Origin: an uncultured bacterium
GTDB lineage: Bacteria > Eisenbacteria > RBG-16-71-46 > CAIMUX01
Direction: 5' to 3'
Length of the DNA: 12,253 bases
NCBI GenBank assembly: GCA_946886185.1
Contig: CAMPIC010000031.1
Location: 1-12,253, forward strand
The notes under the pieces are model-generated. The model saw only the letters and a program-made list of their open reading frames with translations. It had not been told where the DNA came from and made no database searches. A program made the translations under genes and the position numbers. Shown here piece by piece: positions 5,476-12,253 of the stretch (position 1 is the first letter of the stretch; each line of letters begins with the position of its first letter).

Positions 5476-7503
5476 TTGGCATCGCGGTTCGATTCGGAAG
5501 TTCTGCGTGATCTGAGTCGCTCCAGCCGTCTGGAATGGCTGGAGACCGACGGGCTGGGCGGCTGGAGCTCCTCCACGCTCTCCGGCATGCACACGCGCCG
5601 CTATCACGGGCTCTTCGTGACTGCGATGTCCCCGCCGGTGGAGCGCATGGTCCTGCTTTCGCGATTGGACGAGACGATCGCGCGGGCGGAGTCCCGCGTC
5701 GACTTGGGATGCTGCCAGTTTCCCGGCAGCGTGAGCCCGGCGGGATATCTGCATCTCGTCTCGTTCGCGCGCGATCCCTTTCCCGACTTCGTTTACGAGG
5801 CGCTCGGTGTGCGACTGCGCAAACGCATCGCCGCTCTTCACAGATACGGCGCCGTGCTGATCGACTACTCGGTGGAGCGAGCGGATCGCGCGTTCTCTCT
5901 CGAGCTTCGCCCATTCATCGCCGCTCGCGACGTGCATGAGCTTCGGCGAGTGGCGCGGACCGACGTGCGCCTGCATCCTCGGCATGCGCATTTCGATGGA
6001 TCGACTCTGTGGGTGGCGATTCCCGCGGTGGGAGATCTGGCGCTGCGCATCTTCGCGCCACGCGCCGACTTCGTCGAGGATCCCCGTTGGTGGTATCGCT
6101 TCCAGTACGAAGAAGAGCGCGCGCGGGGATACGACTTCGAGGAGGATCTGTGGACTCCGGGAGCGCTCCACGTGCCTGCGTTCGCGGGGGATCGGATCAC
6201 GGTGATGATCTCTCTGGCCCCGGCCTCGGGCGTGGGCGCGCTCGCTCCGGAAATGGATCCGCACCGGCTGTGGGCGGAGGAAGAATCGAGGCGCCGAGGG
6301 CTTCTCGTACCAGGTGTGGACGCGAGCTCGGCGGTGGGACAGCTGGTGCTCGCGGCCGATCAGTTCGTGGTGCGAAGGGACGCCGCGTGCACCATCGTCG
6401 CCGGCTATCCCTGGTTCGCCGATTGGGGGCGCGACGCGATGATCTCGCTTCCAGGCCTCTGTCTGGTCACCGGACGGCACGCCGAGGCGCGCGAGGTTCT
6501 CGGCACGTACATCGATCGGATCGATGAGGGGCTCATCCCGAACCGGTTTCCCGAGCGCGGGACGCCGGCGGAGTACAACACCGCGGACGCCGCGCTATGG
6601 ATGTTCTGGTCGGTCTACAAGTACCTGCAGTGCTCGGGCGACGCGAAGTTCGTTCGCGAACAGGCCCTGCCTGCTTTGCGCTCGGTCGTGACCGCGTATC
6701 TCGAGGGCACCCGTTTTGGAATCGGCGTCGATGAGGATGGATTGGTTCACGCCGGCGAGCCGGGACTGCAGCTTACCTGGATGGACGCGAAGATAGAGGA
6801 TCACGTCGTCACGCCGCGCATCGGCAAGCCGGTCGAGATCAACGCTCTCTGGTTGAATGCGCTCTTCGTCCTCGCCGAGCTGGAGAACCTGCTGGGGGAC
6901 GAGCAAGAAGGCGCCGCGCTCCAGCGGCGATTCCGGAGCACCAAGCGAAGATTTCAAGCTCGTTTCTGGAATCCGGAGCCGGAGTGCCTTTTCGATGTCG
7001 TGGACGGGCCGGCGGGAGACGACGGGAGCATACGACCGAACCAGATCTTCGCGCTTTCGCTGGTCACGCCGCTCCTGTCGGCGCCGAAATCGCGGCGCGT
7101 GCTGAGCGTGATTGAATCCAAGCTCGTCACGCCGTTCGGCTTGCGGACCCTGGCCCCGGACGACCCTGCGTACCGGGGGCGGTATCGAGGAGACGCCGCT
7201 TCTCGGGATGGGGCCTACCATCAGGGGACGGTCTGGCCATGGCTGGCGGGGCCATATGCATGCGCGCTCGTCCGTTTCGGAGGGCGGAATGGACGGAAAC
7301 GCGCCCGCGCATACCTCGAGAGGGTGGCCGATCGCCGCAACGGACTCTGTGTCGGGACTCTGCCGGAGCTGTTCGACGGCGATCCCCCTCACGCCGCAAG
7401 AGGCGCGATCGCGCAGGCGTGGAGCGTGGGCGAATGGCTGCGTGCGTGGTTCGAGGATGTGGTGGACGAAGAGCGGAGAATCCCGGCCGATGGAAACGAA
7501 TGA
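5476..7503 (+). CDS. Amylo-alpha-1,6-glucosidase (GH133 glycogen debranching enzyme)
   Basis: This 675-residue protein fits the prokaryotic glycogen debranching enzyme family, cytoplasmic enzymes that hydrolyse the alpha-1,6 branch points of glycogen-like glucans. The N-terminal GDE_N domain opens with LEWLETDGLGGWSSSTLSG and TRRYHGLFV. The C-terminal (alpha/alpha)6 GDE_C domain has FADWGRDAMISLPG (314-327), GLIPNRFP, EYNTADAALWMF (366-377, with D371 in the conserved acid region) and YHQGTVWPWL (581-590). The length is normal and no key block is missing. The start is TTG at 5476 with AAAAGG at 8-nt spacing. The upstream TAG of the transglycosylase lies in this same reading frame, 15 codons before the start. 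The EamA transporter gene begins inside its last 14 bp, so the two are probably co-transcribed and translationally coupled. No glycogen synthase, branching enzyme or phosphorylase is visible in the window. Confidence 0.95.
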   Translation: MASRFDSEVLRDLSRSSRLEWLETDGLGGWSSSTLSGMHTRRYHGLFVTAMSPPVERMVLLSRLDETIARAESRVDLGCCQFPGSVSPAGYLHLVSFARDPFPDFVYEALGVRLRKRIAALHRYGAVLIDYSVERADRAFSLELRPFIAARDVHELRRVARTDVRLHPRHAHFDGSTLWVAIPAVGDLALRIFAPRADFVEDPRWWYRFQYEEERARGYDFEEDLWTPGALHVPAFAGDRITVMISLAPASGVGALAPEMDPHRLWAEEESRRRGLLVPGVDASSAVGQLVLAADQFVVRRDAACTIVAGYPWFADWGRDAMISLPGLCLVTGRHAEAREVLGTYIDRIDEGLIPNRFPERGTPAEYNTADAALWMFWSVYKYLQCSGDAKFVREQALPALRSVVTAYLEGTRFGIGVDEDGLVHAGEPGLQLTWMDAKIEDHVVTPRIGKPVEINALWLNALFVLAELENLLGDEQEGAALQRRFRSTKRRFQARFWNPEPECLFDVVDGPAGDDGSIRPNQIFALSLVTPLLSAPKSRRVLSVIESKLVTPFGLRTLAPDDPAYRGRYRGDAASRDGAYHQGTVWPWLAGPYACALVRFGGRNGRKRARAYLERVADRRNGLCVGTLPELFDGDPPHAARGAIAQAWSVGEWLRAWFEDVVDEERRIPADGNE

Positions 7504-8509
7504 CCTTTCTGCGGACACCAGATCGGTTCCCGTCGCCGATCCCGCCGGAGCACGTACCTCGGGCACGGATGCTGATTCCGGCCGTTCCGAACCTTCTGGT
7601 TGGATTCTGGGCGCGGCCACGCTCCTGTTGTTCCTCATCTGGAGCAACACCTTCATCGCCATCAGCTATCTCCTGGGAGCCGAAACGAGACCGGCGCAAT
7701 TCGACTGGATGTCGCTCACGGTCGCACGGTTCGTTCCCGTGCTGCCCATCTGCCTGATCTATTGCGTGTTGCCGCGGCGTTGGCCGGACACGGTGCGCGT
7801 GGTGCGCCGCCACTGGCGACGACTCTCCGTGGCAGGCGCGATGGCGGTGCCGTTTTACAACTGCGCGCTCTACTTCGGACAGCAACACGGTGTGCCGGCT
7901 CCGGTCGCGTCACTCACCACCACGCTCGCTCCCATCTTCATCTTGAGCTTCTCGATCCTCTTTCTCGGAGAGAAGCTCACCGTCCGGCGCGGGATCGGTC
8001 TGGTCCTTTGCATGGTGGGAATGGGAGTGATCAGCTTCGCGCGCCGCGGCGGAGCATCGGCTGCCTACCCCGCCGTGGTCGCCGTCACGGCGCTCGCTCC
8101 TCTTTCCTGGTCCTGCTTCTCCGTCCTTACCAAGCCCATGACCAAAACGGTGGATCCGGTGCACTGGACCTTTCTCGCGCTGGTGTTCGGCTCCGTTCCG
8201 GGAACGCTCGTGCTTCCGTGGATCGGCGGTCCGGAGATGCTCGCGCTCAACGGAAGTGGCTGGGCGGCGGTCCTGTATCTCTCGCTTCTCGCGACCGTGG
8301 TTGGATTCGCGACCTGGACCTGGTTGCTACGCCATCTACCCGCTTCCACCGTCGGCCTGACCATATTCCTGAATCCGCCGCTGACGACGACCTCCAAAGC
8401 CATTTTGGCGATCGCCATCCCGAGCATGTTTACCTTCGGCGCCACTCCCATGGAAGGAATTGGCGGCGCGATCGTGCTCGCGGGCCTTGCGGTGGGAATC
8501 GTTCGTTGA
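7490..8509 (+). CDS. DMT superfamily (EamA-domain) transporter
   Basis: This is a predicted inner-membrane drug/metabolite-type permease of 339 residues with about ten membrane segments in two EamA repeats (about 38-183 and 195-337). The first repeat has the usual landmarks: WSNTFIAISYLL, SLTTTLAPIFILSFSILFLGEKLTVRRGIGLVLCMVG. The second has LNPPLTT where an EPV-like block is usual and lacks the LGE motif, reading IPSMFTFGATPMEG instead. A hydrophilic N-terminal tail of about 37 residues precedes the first membrane segment. I chose ATG 7490 because it is the last methionine before that segment and sits at the end of the debranching gene, with GGAG at 7475-7478 (11-nt spacing); upstream in-frame starts only read through the debranching enzyme in another frame. 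EamA proteins export amino acids, nucleosides or other metabolites; the substrate cannot be told from sequence. It is convergent with EgtD, 6 bp away. Confidence 0.9.
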   Translation: METNDLSADTRSVPVADPAGARTSGTDADSGRSEPSGWILGAATLLLFLIWSNTFIAISYLLGAETRPAQFDWMSLTVARFVPVLPICLIYCVLPRRWPDTVRVVRRHWRRLSVAGAMAVPFYNCALYFGQQHGVPAPVASLTTTLAPIFILSFSILFLGEKLTVRRGIGLVLCMVGMGVISFARRGGASAAYPAVVAVTALAPLSWSCFSVLTKPMTKTVDPVHWTFLALVFGSVPGTLVLPWIGGPEMLALNGSGWAAVLYLSLLATVVGFATWTWLLRHLPASTVGLTIFLNPPLTTTSKAILAIAIPSMFTFGATPMEGIGGAIVLAGLAVGIVR

Positions 8510-8515
8510 AGATGC

Positions 8516-8536
8516 TCACTCGCGCGCGGCGAGTGA
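8516..8536. terminator. Perfect 8-bp inverted repeat at the convergent EamA/EgtD junction
   Basis: TCACTCGC (8516-8523) pairs with GCGAGTGA (8529-8536) around a 5-nt GCGCG loop. The repeat begins at the EgtD stop codon and extends into its last codons, 7 nt past the transporter stop. There is no T-run on either side, so it is not a classic intrinsic terminator. Its position suits a bidirectional transcription stop or mRNA end stabiliser for two converging operons. Confidence 0.4.
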
Positions 8537-9490
8537 CAGCGCGAATCGAGCCTCCGCGTCGGGGATCCACTCCACCATCTTCAAGCCGGAAGCGTGCAGG
8601 AGGCGTTCCACGCCGTCCCGGGTGTACTTGCAGGAGATCTCGGTCCGGATCTCCTCTCCCTTGGTCACGTCCAGAACCATTTCGATCTCGGGAATCGTAA
8701 CCCTCTGATCGCGTTTCGAGCGCAGCCGCATCTCTACCCACGAGCTCTCGGCATCGAAGAACGCGACATGCTCATACTGCTCCGGCGCGAAATCAGCGCC
8801 GAGCTGCGCATTGAGCACTCGCAGAGCATTCCGGTTGAACTCCGCGGTGACGCCCTCCGAATCGTTGTACGCCGCTTCCAGAATCGACCGCTCCTTCACG
8901 AGATCGGTGCCCAGGAGGAAACGTCCTTCGGATCCGAGGACGCCGGCCACGTCGCGCAGCAACGCCACCGCGGCGTTCCATTCGAAGTTGCCGATGGTGC
9001 TCCCGAGGAATGCCACGAGACGCCGGTCCGATCGAGGAATCAATGGGAGGTGGCGCGTGAAATCTCCCACCACGGCATGAATGGAGAGATCGGGATACTC
9101 CTCGCGCAGGTGACTGGCAGTCTCGCGCAGGATCGTCTCGCTCACGTCGAAGGGAACGTAGCGCTCCAGTTGGCCGGTTTGCCGCATCGCATCCAGGAGG
9201 ACGCGGGTCTTCGCGGAGGAACCCGAGCCGAGCTCGAGAAGCTCGCTGCATCCGCACCGCATCGCCAGACCCGGGGCGGTCTGCTCGAGCAGCGCGCGCT
9301 CAGCGCGCGTCAGGTAGTACTCCGGGAGCTCGGTGATGCGCTCGAAGAGTCGTGAGCCCGTGGCGTCGTAAAAGAACTTAGGCGGAATTTGCCGCAAAGG
9401 GCGCCGCAAGCCCTCCGCGACTTCCGCTTTCATGATCGCGATCCGTTCGTTCTCGTCGAGATGGATCTCGAACTTCGGAGCCGCGTTCAC
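8516..9490 (-). CDS. egtD: L-histidine N-alpha-methyltransferase (ergothioneine/hercynine synthesis)
   Basis: EgtD uses three S-adenosylmethionine molecules to trimethylate the alpha-amino group of histidine, making hercynine, the first intermediate of ergothioneine. The protein has 324 residues from GTG 9490. Landmarks are PPKFFYDATGSRLFE, LPEYYLTR, the SAM loop LELGSGSSAKT (85-95), GDFTRHLP, FLGSTIGNFE, and AYNDSEGVTAEFNRNAL. The histidine-binding residues I recall from the M. smegmatis structure (Tyr56, Asn166, Tyr206, Met252, Glu282, Ser284) all have counterparts at a constant +2 offset: Y58, N168, Y208, M254, E284, S286. That supports histidine as substrate. The start has GGAG 8 nt upstream and lies 22 bp after the lipoprotein stop; a GTG at 9499 is a near alternative, while starts further upstream would overlap the lipoprotein gene. 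It is the last gene of the kinase-lipoprotein operon. No egtB, egtC or egtE is seen nearby. Confidence 0.94.
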   Translation of the reverse strand: MNAAPKFEIHLDENERIAIMKAEVAEGLRRPLRQIPPKFFYDATGSRLFERITELPEYYLTRAERALLEQTAPGLAMRCGCSELLELGSGSSAKTRVLLDAMRQTGQLERYVPFDVSETILRETASHLREEYPDLSIHAVVGDFTRHLPLIPRSDRRLVAFLGSTIGNFEWNAAVALLRDVAGVLGSEGRFLLGTDLVKERSILEAAYNDSEGVTAEFNRNALRVLNAQLGADFAPEQYEHVAFFDAESSWVEMRLRSKRDQRVTIPEIEMVLDVTKGEEIRTEISCKYTRDGVERLLHASGLKMVEWIPDAEARFALSLAARE

Positions 9491-9512
9491 GCTCCACACT
9501 CCATCGTAGTCC

Positions 9513-10133
9513 CTACGGAGATCCGAGCTCTTCGGCGAGAAGACGCGCCTTCCGGGCGAGCCCGGCGGCCGGAGCGACGTCGCGGCGTTCCAGCGCATCC
9601 TCCGCCTGCGCGATGAGGCTGTAGACGGTGCGCAGCTTTTCCTTGTCGGATCGGATCAGATCGAGAGAGTCGAACCCGCGCAATAGCCGTTGAGCCTCGG
9701 CGAGATCGGCGCGCACGTCACGTTCCTCAGCCTCCACTCCTCGCGGCGCCACGGTCACGGGAGGTTTCGCGGCAGCCGGCACCGAGTCGCTCGCCGAGGA
9801 CGAGAGCGAGTCCGTCGGCAAGGCTGGCGCTTCGACAAGAGCGCGCGGCTGGGGCGCGCGGCTGCGCTGCGGCTCTCGCGCTTCCGGATAGATGCGAGGG
9901 AGAAAGATGAGTTGGATGTCCGCCTGGTCCGCGCCCTGTCCCGGTAGATGCGTGATCCCGGAATTGTCGCGGGCGCGGTCGGTCGGCGATTGTTCCGCGG
10001 TGAGAATCGGCGACTCGGGTGGGCCGACGAACCCCGGCTCACCGAATTGGGGCCACATCACACACCCGCCTAGCAGGAGCGCGAGGCACGATCCGGCGAG
10101 AAGGCCGGCAGAGTTGGGTACCACTGTTTTCAT
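9513..10133 (-). CDS. Lipoprotein of unknown function between histidine kinase and egtD
   Basis: This 206-residue protein has a clear lipoprotein signal: MKTVVPNSAGLLAGSCLALL ending in a LLGGC lipobox with C24 as the lipidated residue. Residues 25-137 are low-complexity, rich in Pro, Ser, Ala and Arg, and probably unstructured. The last 70 residues form predicted amphipathic helices: DVRADLAEAQRLLRGFDSLD, then KEKLRTVYSLIAQAEDAL, then DVAPAAGLARKARLLAEEL. This gives a helical-hairpin or TPR-like end that might bind a partner. I do not recognise the family. Its ATG overlaps the kinase stop codon (ATGA at 10133-10130) and no Shine-Dalgarno site is seen, so translation is probably coupled to the kinase. 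The context suggests an envelope component related to the two-component system, perhaps a sensor partner; that is inference. Confidence 0.8.
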   Translation of the reverse strand: MKTVVPNSAGLLAGSCLALLLGGCVMWPQFGEPGFVGPPESPILTAEQSPTDRARDNSGITHLPGQGADQADIQLIFLPRIYPEAREPQRSRAPQPRALVEAPALPTDSLSSSASDSVPAAAKPPVTVAPRGVEAEERDVRADLAEAQRLLRGFDSLDLIRSDKEKLRTVYSLIAQAEDALERRDVAPAAGLARKARLLAEELGSP

Positions 10134-11566
10134 GAGCGCGAGTTTTGAGATGATGCCGAACGTACGGGGAGTCGGATCACGATGGAGGTTCCGTGGCCCA
10201 CCTGGGATTCGAGCCGCACCACGCCGCCGTGGATCTCCGCGGCCTGCCGCACGATCGCTAGCCCGACGCCGGTGCCTCGTTCCTTGGTGGTGAAGCTGAA
10301 GTTGAACACTTTTTCTTTCAGCTCCGGCGCGATGCCCGGACCGGTGTCCTCGACCGACACCTCCACTGATCTGGACTCATACCGGCTGCGCAGTTTGATT
10401 CTTCCATCCGCGGATGGCGTCGCCTGGATCGCATTCTTGACCAAGTTCCCGACGGCTTGGCGAAGGACCTGCGCGTCCGCGTAAGTTTCGATCACATCGG
10501 GATCGAGATCAAGGTCGAGTTCGAGTCCGCTCAGATTGGCTTCCGTCTCCAGCTCGTCGCGCACCTCCGTGAGCACTTCATTGAGGTCGACGTCGCTCAG
10601 TTGCATCGGCTTCAGGCGCACCACGGTGAGGAATCCGTTGACCGAATTGTGGAGCCGATCCACGGCCTGCTTGGCCGTTTCTACATAACTGTCCACCTCA
10701 TCCCCCGACATGTTCCGAGCATCCCGCAGCGCGCTGACCGCGAACTTGACCGCCTGGATCGGCTGTTGGATCTCATGGGCCATGCCGGTGGCGAGCTGCC
10801 CGACGCTCGCGAGCACCCGGGGCTCCATCTGGACGCGATCCCGCAAAATGCTCAGCTCCCGGGCGAGATGCTCGAACATGTCGATGCCCTTGTCCGGAAT
10901 CGGATCGGTGCGCCCTTCGCGGATCGCGACCACGCTTTGCTCGAGGAGCCGGACCGGACCCGCGACCATCCTCCCGAGGAGCAATCCGACTCCGACCGCC
11001 AGGAGGATATCGATTCCCGCCGTCACCAGGCCGCGCCGGAGCACCCGGCGCACCTCGTCTCCCAGGAGCGTTCCCGAGATGTGTACCCGGACCGATCCGA
11101 AGTCCCTCTCGCCCCGGACCAAATTCGCGGAGATTTCGTAGTTCTGCCGGTCGCGGAGCTCCAGCAGGAGAACGAACGCATCGCGGAAGCCTTGTGGTCT
11201 CGGAAACTTGGGCAACCGCTCGATGTGCCGCCCGCGGTTCGCCGGAATTGCATGGGCCACGGCGGTCCCGGTCGGATCGCACACCACGATGGTCGCGACC
11301 GAGGGCGCGAAGGCGAGAGCCGGGGTGAGCACCCGCCGCACCTGGGGATTCTGCGCCAGCTCTCCGATGGTCGCTTCGGGATGCTGCTCGGAGAGCTGCG
11401 CGATCACCTGCTGGATCGGCTCGATCGCGAGCGCCGCTTCGGTCGCGGCGCGATCGGTGGCTAGACGCAGCACATTCGTGATCTCGAAGATCGACGAGAT
11501 CACGACCAGGACGAGTGCGAGAGCGAGGAGAGCGAGCGCATGCCGCGATCTCCAACCGAGCTTCAA
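10130..11566 (-). CDS. Membrane sensor histidine kinase, NtrB/ZraS-like class
   Basis: This 478-residue kinase is predicted to autophosphorylate at H264 and pass phosphate to the adjacent NtrC-type regulator. It has a membrane segment at about 9-30, a periplasmic domain at 31-178, a second membrane segment at about 180-200, HAMP at 200-248, a DHp domain with MAHEIQQPIQAV (H264), and an HATPase_c domain with N-box NLVKNAIQAT (N378), G1 DTGPGIAPEL and G2 GTGVGLAIV. The periplasmic segment VVCDPTGTAVAHAIPANRGR resembles a single Cache fold; its ligand is unknown. I chose TTG 11566, reading MKLGWRSRHALALL, because GGAGG sits 7 nt upstream and the TTG overlaps the regulator's TGA as TTGA. The longer in-frame start at 11680 would run 118 bp into the regulator. 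The H-box has Gln in place of the Asn often seen before the second Gln (HEINQP). Confidence 0.93.
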   Translation of the reverse strand: MKLGWRSRHALALLALALVLVVISSIFEITNVLRLATDRAATEAALAIEPIQQVIAQLSEQHPEATIGELAQNPQVRRVLTPALAFAPSVATIVVCDPTGTAVAHAIPANRGRHIERLPKFPRPQGFRDAFVLLLELRDRQNYEISANLVRGERDFGSVRVHISGTLLGDEVRRVLRRGLVTAGIDILLAVGVGLLLGRMVAGPVRLLEQSVVAIREGRTDPIPDKGIDMFEHLARELSILRDRVQMEPRVLASVGQLATGMAHEIQQPIQAVKFAVSALRDARNMSGDEVDSYVETAKQAVDRLHNSVNGFLTVVRLKPMQLSDVDLNEVLTEVRDELETEANLSGLELDLDLDPDVIETYADAQVLRQAVGNLVKNAIQATPSADGRIKLRSRYESRSVEVSVEDTGPGIAPELKEKVFNFSFTTKERGTGVGLAIVRQAAEIHGGVVRLESQVGHGTSIVIRLPVRSASSQNSRS

Positions 11567-12253
11567 GGGGATGCCTCCGCCGGTGAACCATGCAGATGTC
11601 CATAACGACGGAGCTTGGTGTAGAGCGTCTTGGTGGTGATTCCGAGCATCGAGGCGGCTCGCGTCTTGTTGCCCCCGCACGATTCGAGCGTTTCCAGGAT
11701 GACCGCCTTCTCCACGTCATCGAGCGTCGTGCCGACCGTCACCGTGAGCGTTCCGCGCGGTCCGCTCTCTCGGCGCACGGTGGGACGCACCGCGGGAGGA
11801 AGGTGGCGGGGTTGAATCTCGTCGTCGTGGCAAAGAATGACCGCGCGCTGGATCACGTTGCGGAGCTCGCGGACGTTGCCGGGCCAGTCGTACTGGTTGA
11901 TGAGCTCGAGCGCGAGATCGGAGAAGCCCGCGATCGTCTTGTCGTGCTCCGCACAGAATGTCTGCAGGAAGTGATGCGCGAGGATCGGCGTGTCGTCCCT
12001 CCGTTCTCGCAGGGGAGGGAGCGCGAGCGTGAACACGTTCAGTCGGAAGTACAGATCTTCGCGGAGCTTACCCGCGGCGAGGCGCTCCTCCACATCCACG
12101 TTGGTCGCCGCGATGATCCGCGCATCCACCGGCATCTCGCTGGTCCCGCCGATCCTGCGCACGCGCCCATCCTCGAGCACGCGCAGGAGCTTGCTCTGCA
12201 AGCCCACCGGCATCTCCCCGATCTCGTCCAGGAAAAGAGTCCCTTCGTGAGCG
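11563..12253 (-). CDS. NtrC-family sigma54-dependent response regulator, C-terminal part (cut by the window edge)
   Basis: The visible 229 residues are the rear of the AAA+ sigma54-activation domain and a Fis-type DNA-binding domain. The frame is open to the window end. Just inside it is Walker B GTLFLDEIGEM (about 12240-12211), then VRRIGGTSEMPVDARIIAAT, LREDLYFRLNVFTLALPPLR with the conserved arginines, and YDWPGNVRELRNVIQRAV. The C-terminal helix-turn-helix, NKTRAASMLGITTKTLYTKL, lies near 11670-11610. Walker A, the GAFTGA sigma54-contact loop and any receiver domain lie outside the window, so calling it a response regulator rests on the following kinase. A methionine at 12213 is internal, not a start. 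Proteins of this class activate RNA polymerase with sigma54 at -24/-12 promoters; the target promoter is not visible here. Confidence 0.92.
   Translation of the reverse strand, partial: AHEGTLFLDEIGEMPVGLQSKLLRVLEDGRVRRIGGTSEMPVDARIIAATNVDVEERLAAGKLREDLYFRLNVFTLALPPLRERRDDTPILAHHFLQTFCAEHDKTIAGFSDLALELINQYDWPGNVRELRNVIQRAVILCHDDEIQPRHLPPAVRPTVRRESGPRGTLTVTVGTTLDDVEKAVILETLESCGGNKTRAASMLGITTKTLYTKLRRYGHLHGSPAEASP
11574..11578 (-). promoter_or_regulatory. Ribosome binding site that fixes the kinase TTG start
   Basis: GGAGG on the minus strand lies 7 nt before the TTG at 11566, inside the 3' end of the regulator gene. With the TTGA overlap it points to translational coupling of regulator and kinase. 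Confidence 0.65.

Noticed and set aside
5477..5491. Possible -24/-12 sigma54 promoter (TGGCAT then TTCG) at the debranching enzyme start
   Set aside because: The GG of the -24 element is present, but the essential GC of the -12 element reads CG, and it lies inside the coding start.
4987..6480. Minus-strand frame of 497 codons opposite the transglycosylase and debranching enzyme
   Set aside because: It lies opposite two genes with clear domain motifs. Its product is rich in Arg, His and Gln with no recognisable motif.
8594..9355. Plus-strand frame of 253 codons opposite egtD
   Set aside because: EgtD on the other strand has all catalytic motifs. The plus-strand product has no recognisable fold and no ribosome site.
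10457..11464. Plus-strand frame of 335 codons opposite the histidine kinase
   Set aside because: The kinase has every H, N and G box. The antisense product is His/Arg/Asp-rich, typical of a reversed GC-rich gene.
11566..11680. Longer kinase N-terminus from a start at 11680
   Set aside because: It would overlap the regulator by 118 bp and add 38 residues ahead of the first membrane segment, while TTG 11566 has an ideal ribosome site and a TTGA overlap.
1..12253. Mobile elements, CRISPR arrays, tRNA or rRNA genes, toxin-antitoxin or defence genes
   Set aside because: No transposase or integrase motifs, terminal repeats, regularly spaced repeats or tRNA T-loop sequences were found by eye on either strand.

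Overview
The window looks like chromosomal DNA from a high-GC (roughly 60-65% by eye), Gram-negative-type (diderm) bacterium. The support is four predicted lipoproteins, a membrane-bound murein transglycosylase and an NtrC-type two-component system. A lineage such as Candidatus Eisenbacteria, Gemmatimonadota or a deltaproteobacterial/myxococcal relative would fit, but no marker gene here fixes the taxonomy. I see no rRNA, tRNA, CRISPR array, insertion sequence or phage gene. Coding density is high, and many long opposite-strand open frames are GC-driven shadows of real genes.

Left part (1-2866, + strand): a YihG-like lysophospholipid acyltransferase; a 273-bp gap with a plausible sigma70-type promoter; an unrecognised 179-residue soluble acidic protein whose stop codon lies in the loop of a perfect hairpin; and a predicted secreted or lipid-anchored protein resembling the DUF6503 family. 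At 2901-3392 (- strand) lies a small LEA2/WHy-domain lipoprotein. It is convergent with the DUF6503-like gene and divergent, across 67 bp, from the next gene.

Middle (3460-8509, + strand): an MltD-like lytic transglycosylase lipoprotein with three clear LysM repeats; a GH133 amylo-alpha-1,6-glucosidase (glycogen debranching enzyme); and a DMT/EamA transporter whose start overlaps the debranching enzyme's end by 14 bp. A perfect hairpin sits between the transglycosylase and the debranching enzyme, and another lies at the convergent end of this group.

Right part (12253-8516, - strand): a tightly packed operon read right to left. It holds an NtrC-family sigma54 activator (cut by the window edge), a membrane histidine kinase overlapping it by TTGA, an unknown lipoprotein overlapping the kinase by ATGA, and, 22 bp later, EgtD, the histidine N-alpha-trimethyltransferase that makes hercynine for ergothioneine. 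EgtD keeps the histidine-binding residues known from the mycobacterial enzyme, but no egtB partner is in view. This coupling of a two-component system, an envelope lipoprotein and EgtD is the most interesting arrangement in the window. It suggests that hercynine/ergothioneine synthesis is co-expressed with, and perhaps controlled by, an envelope-sensing pathway.
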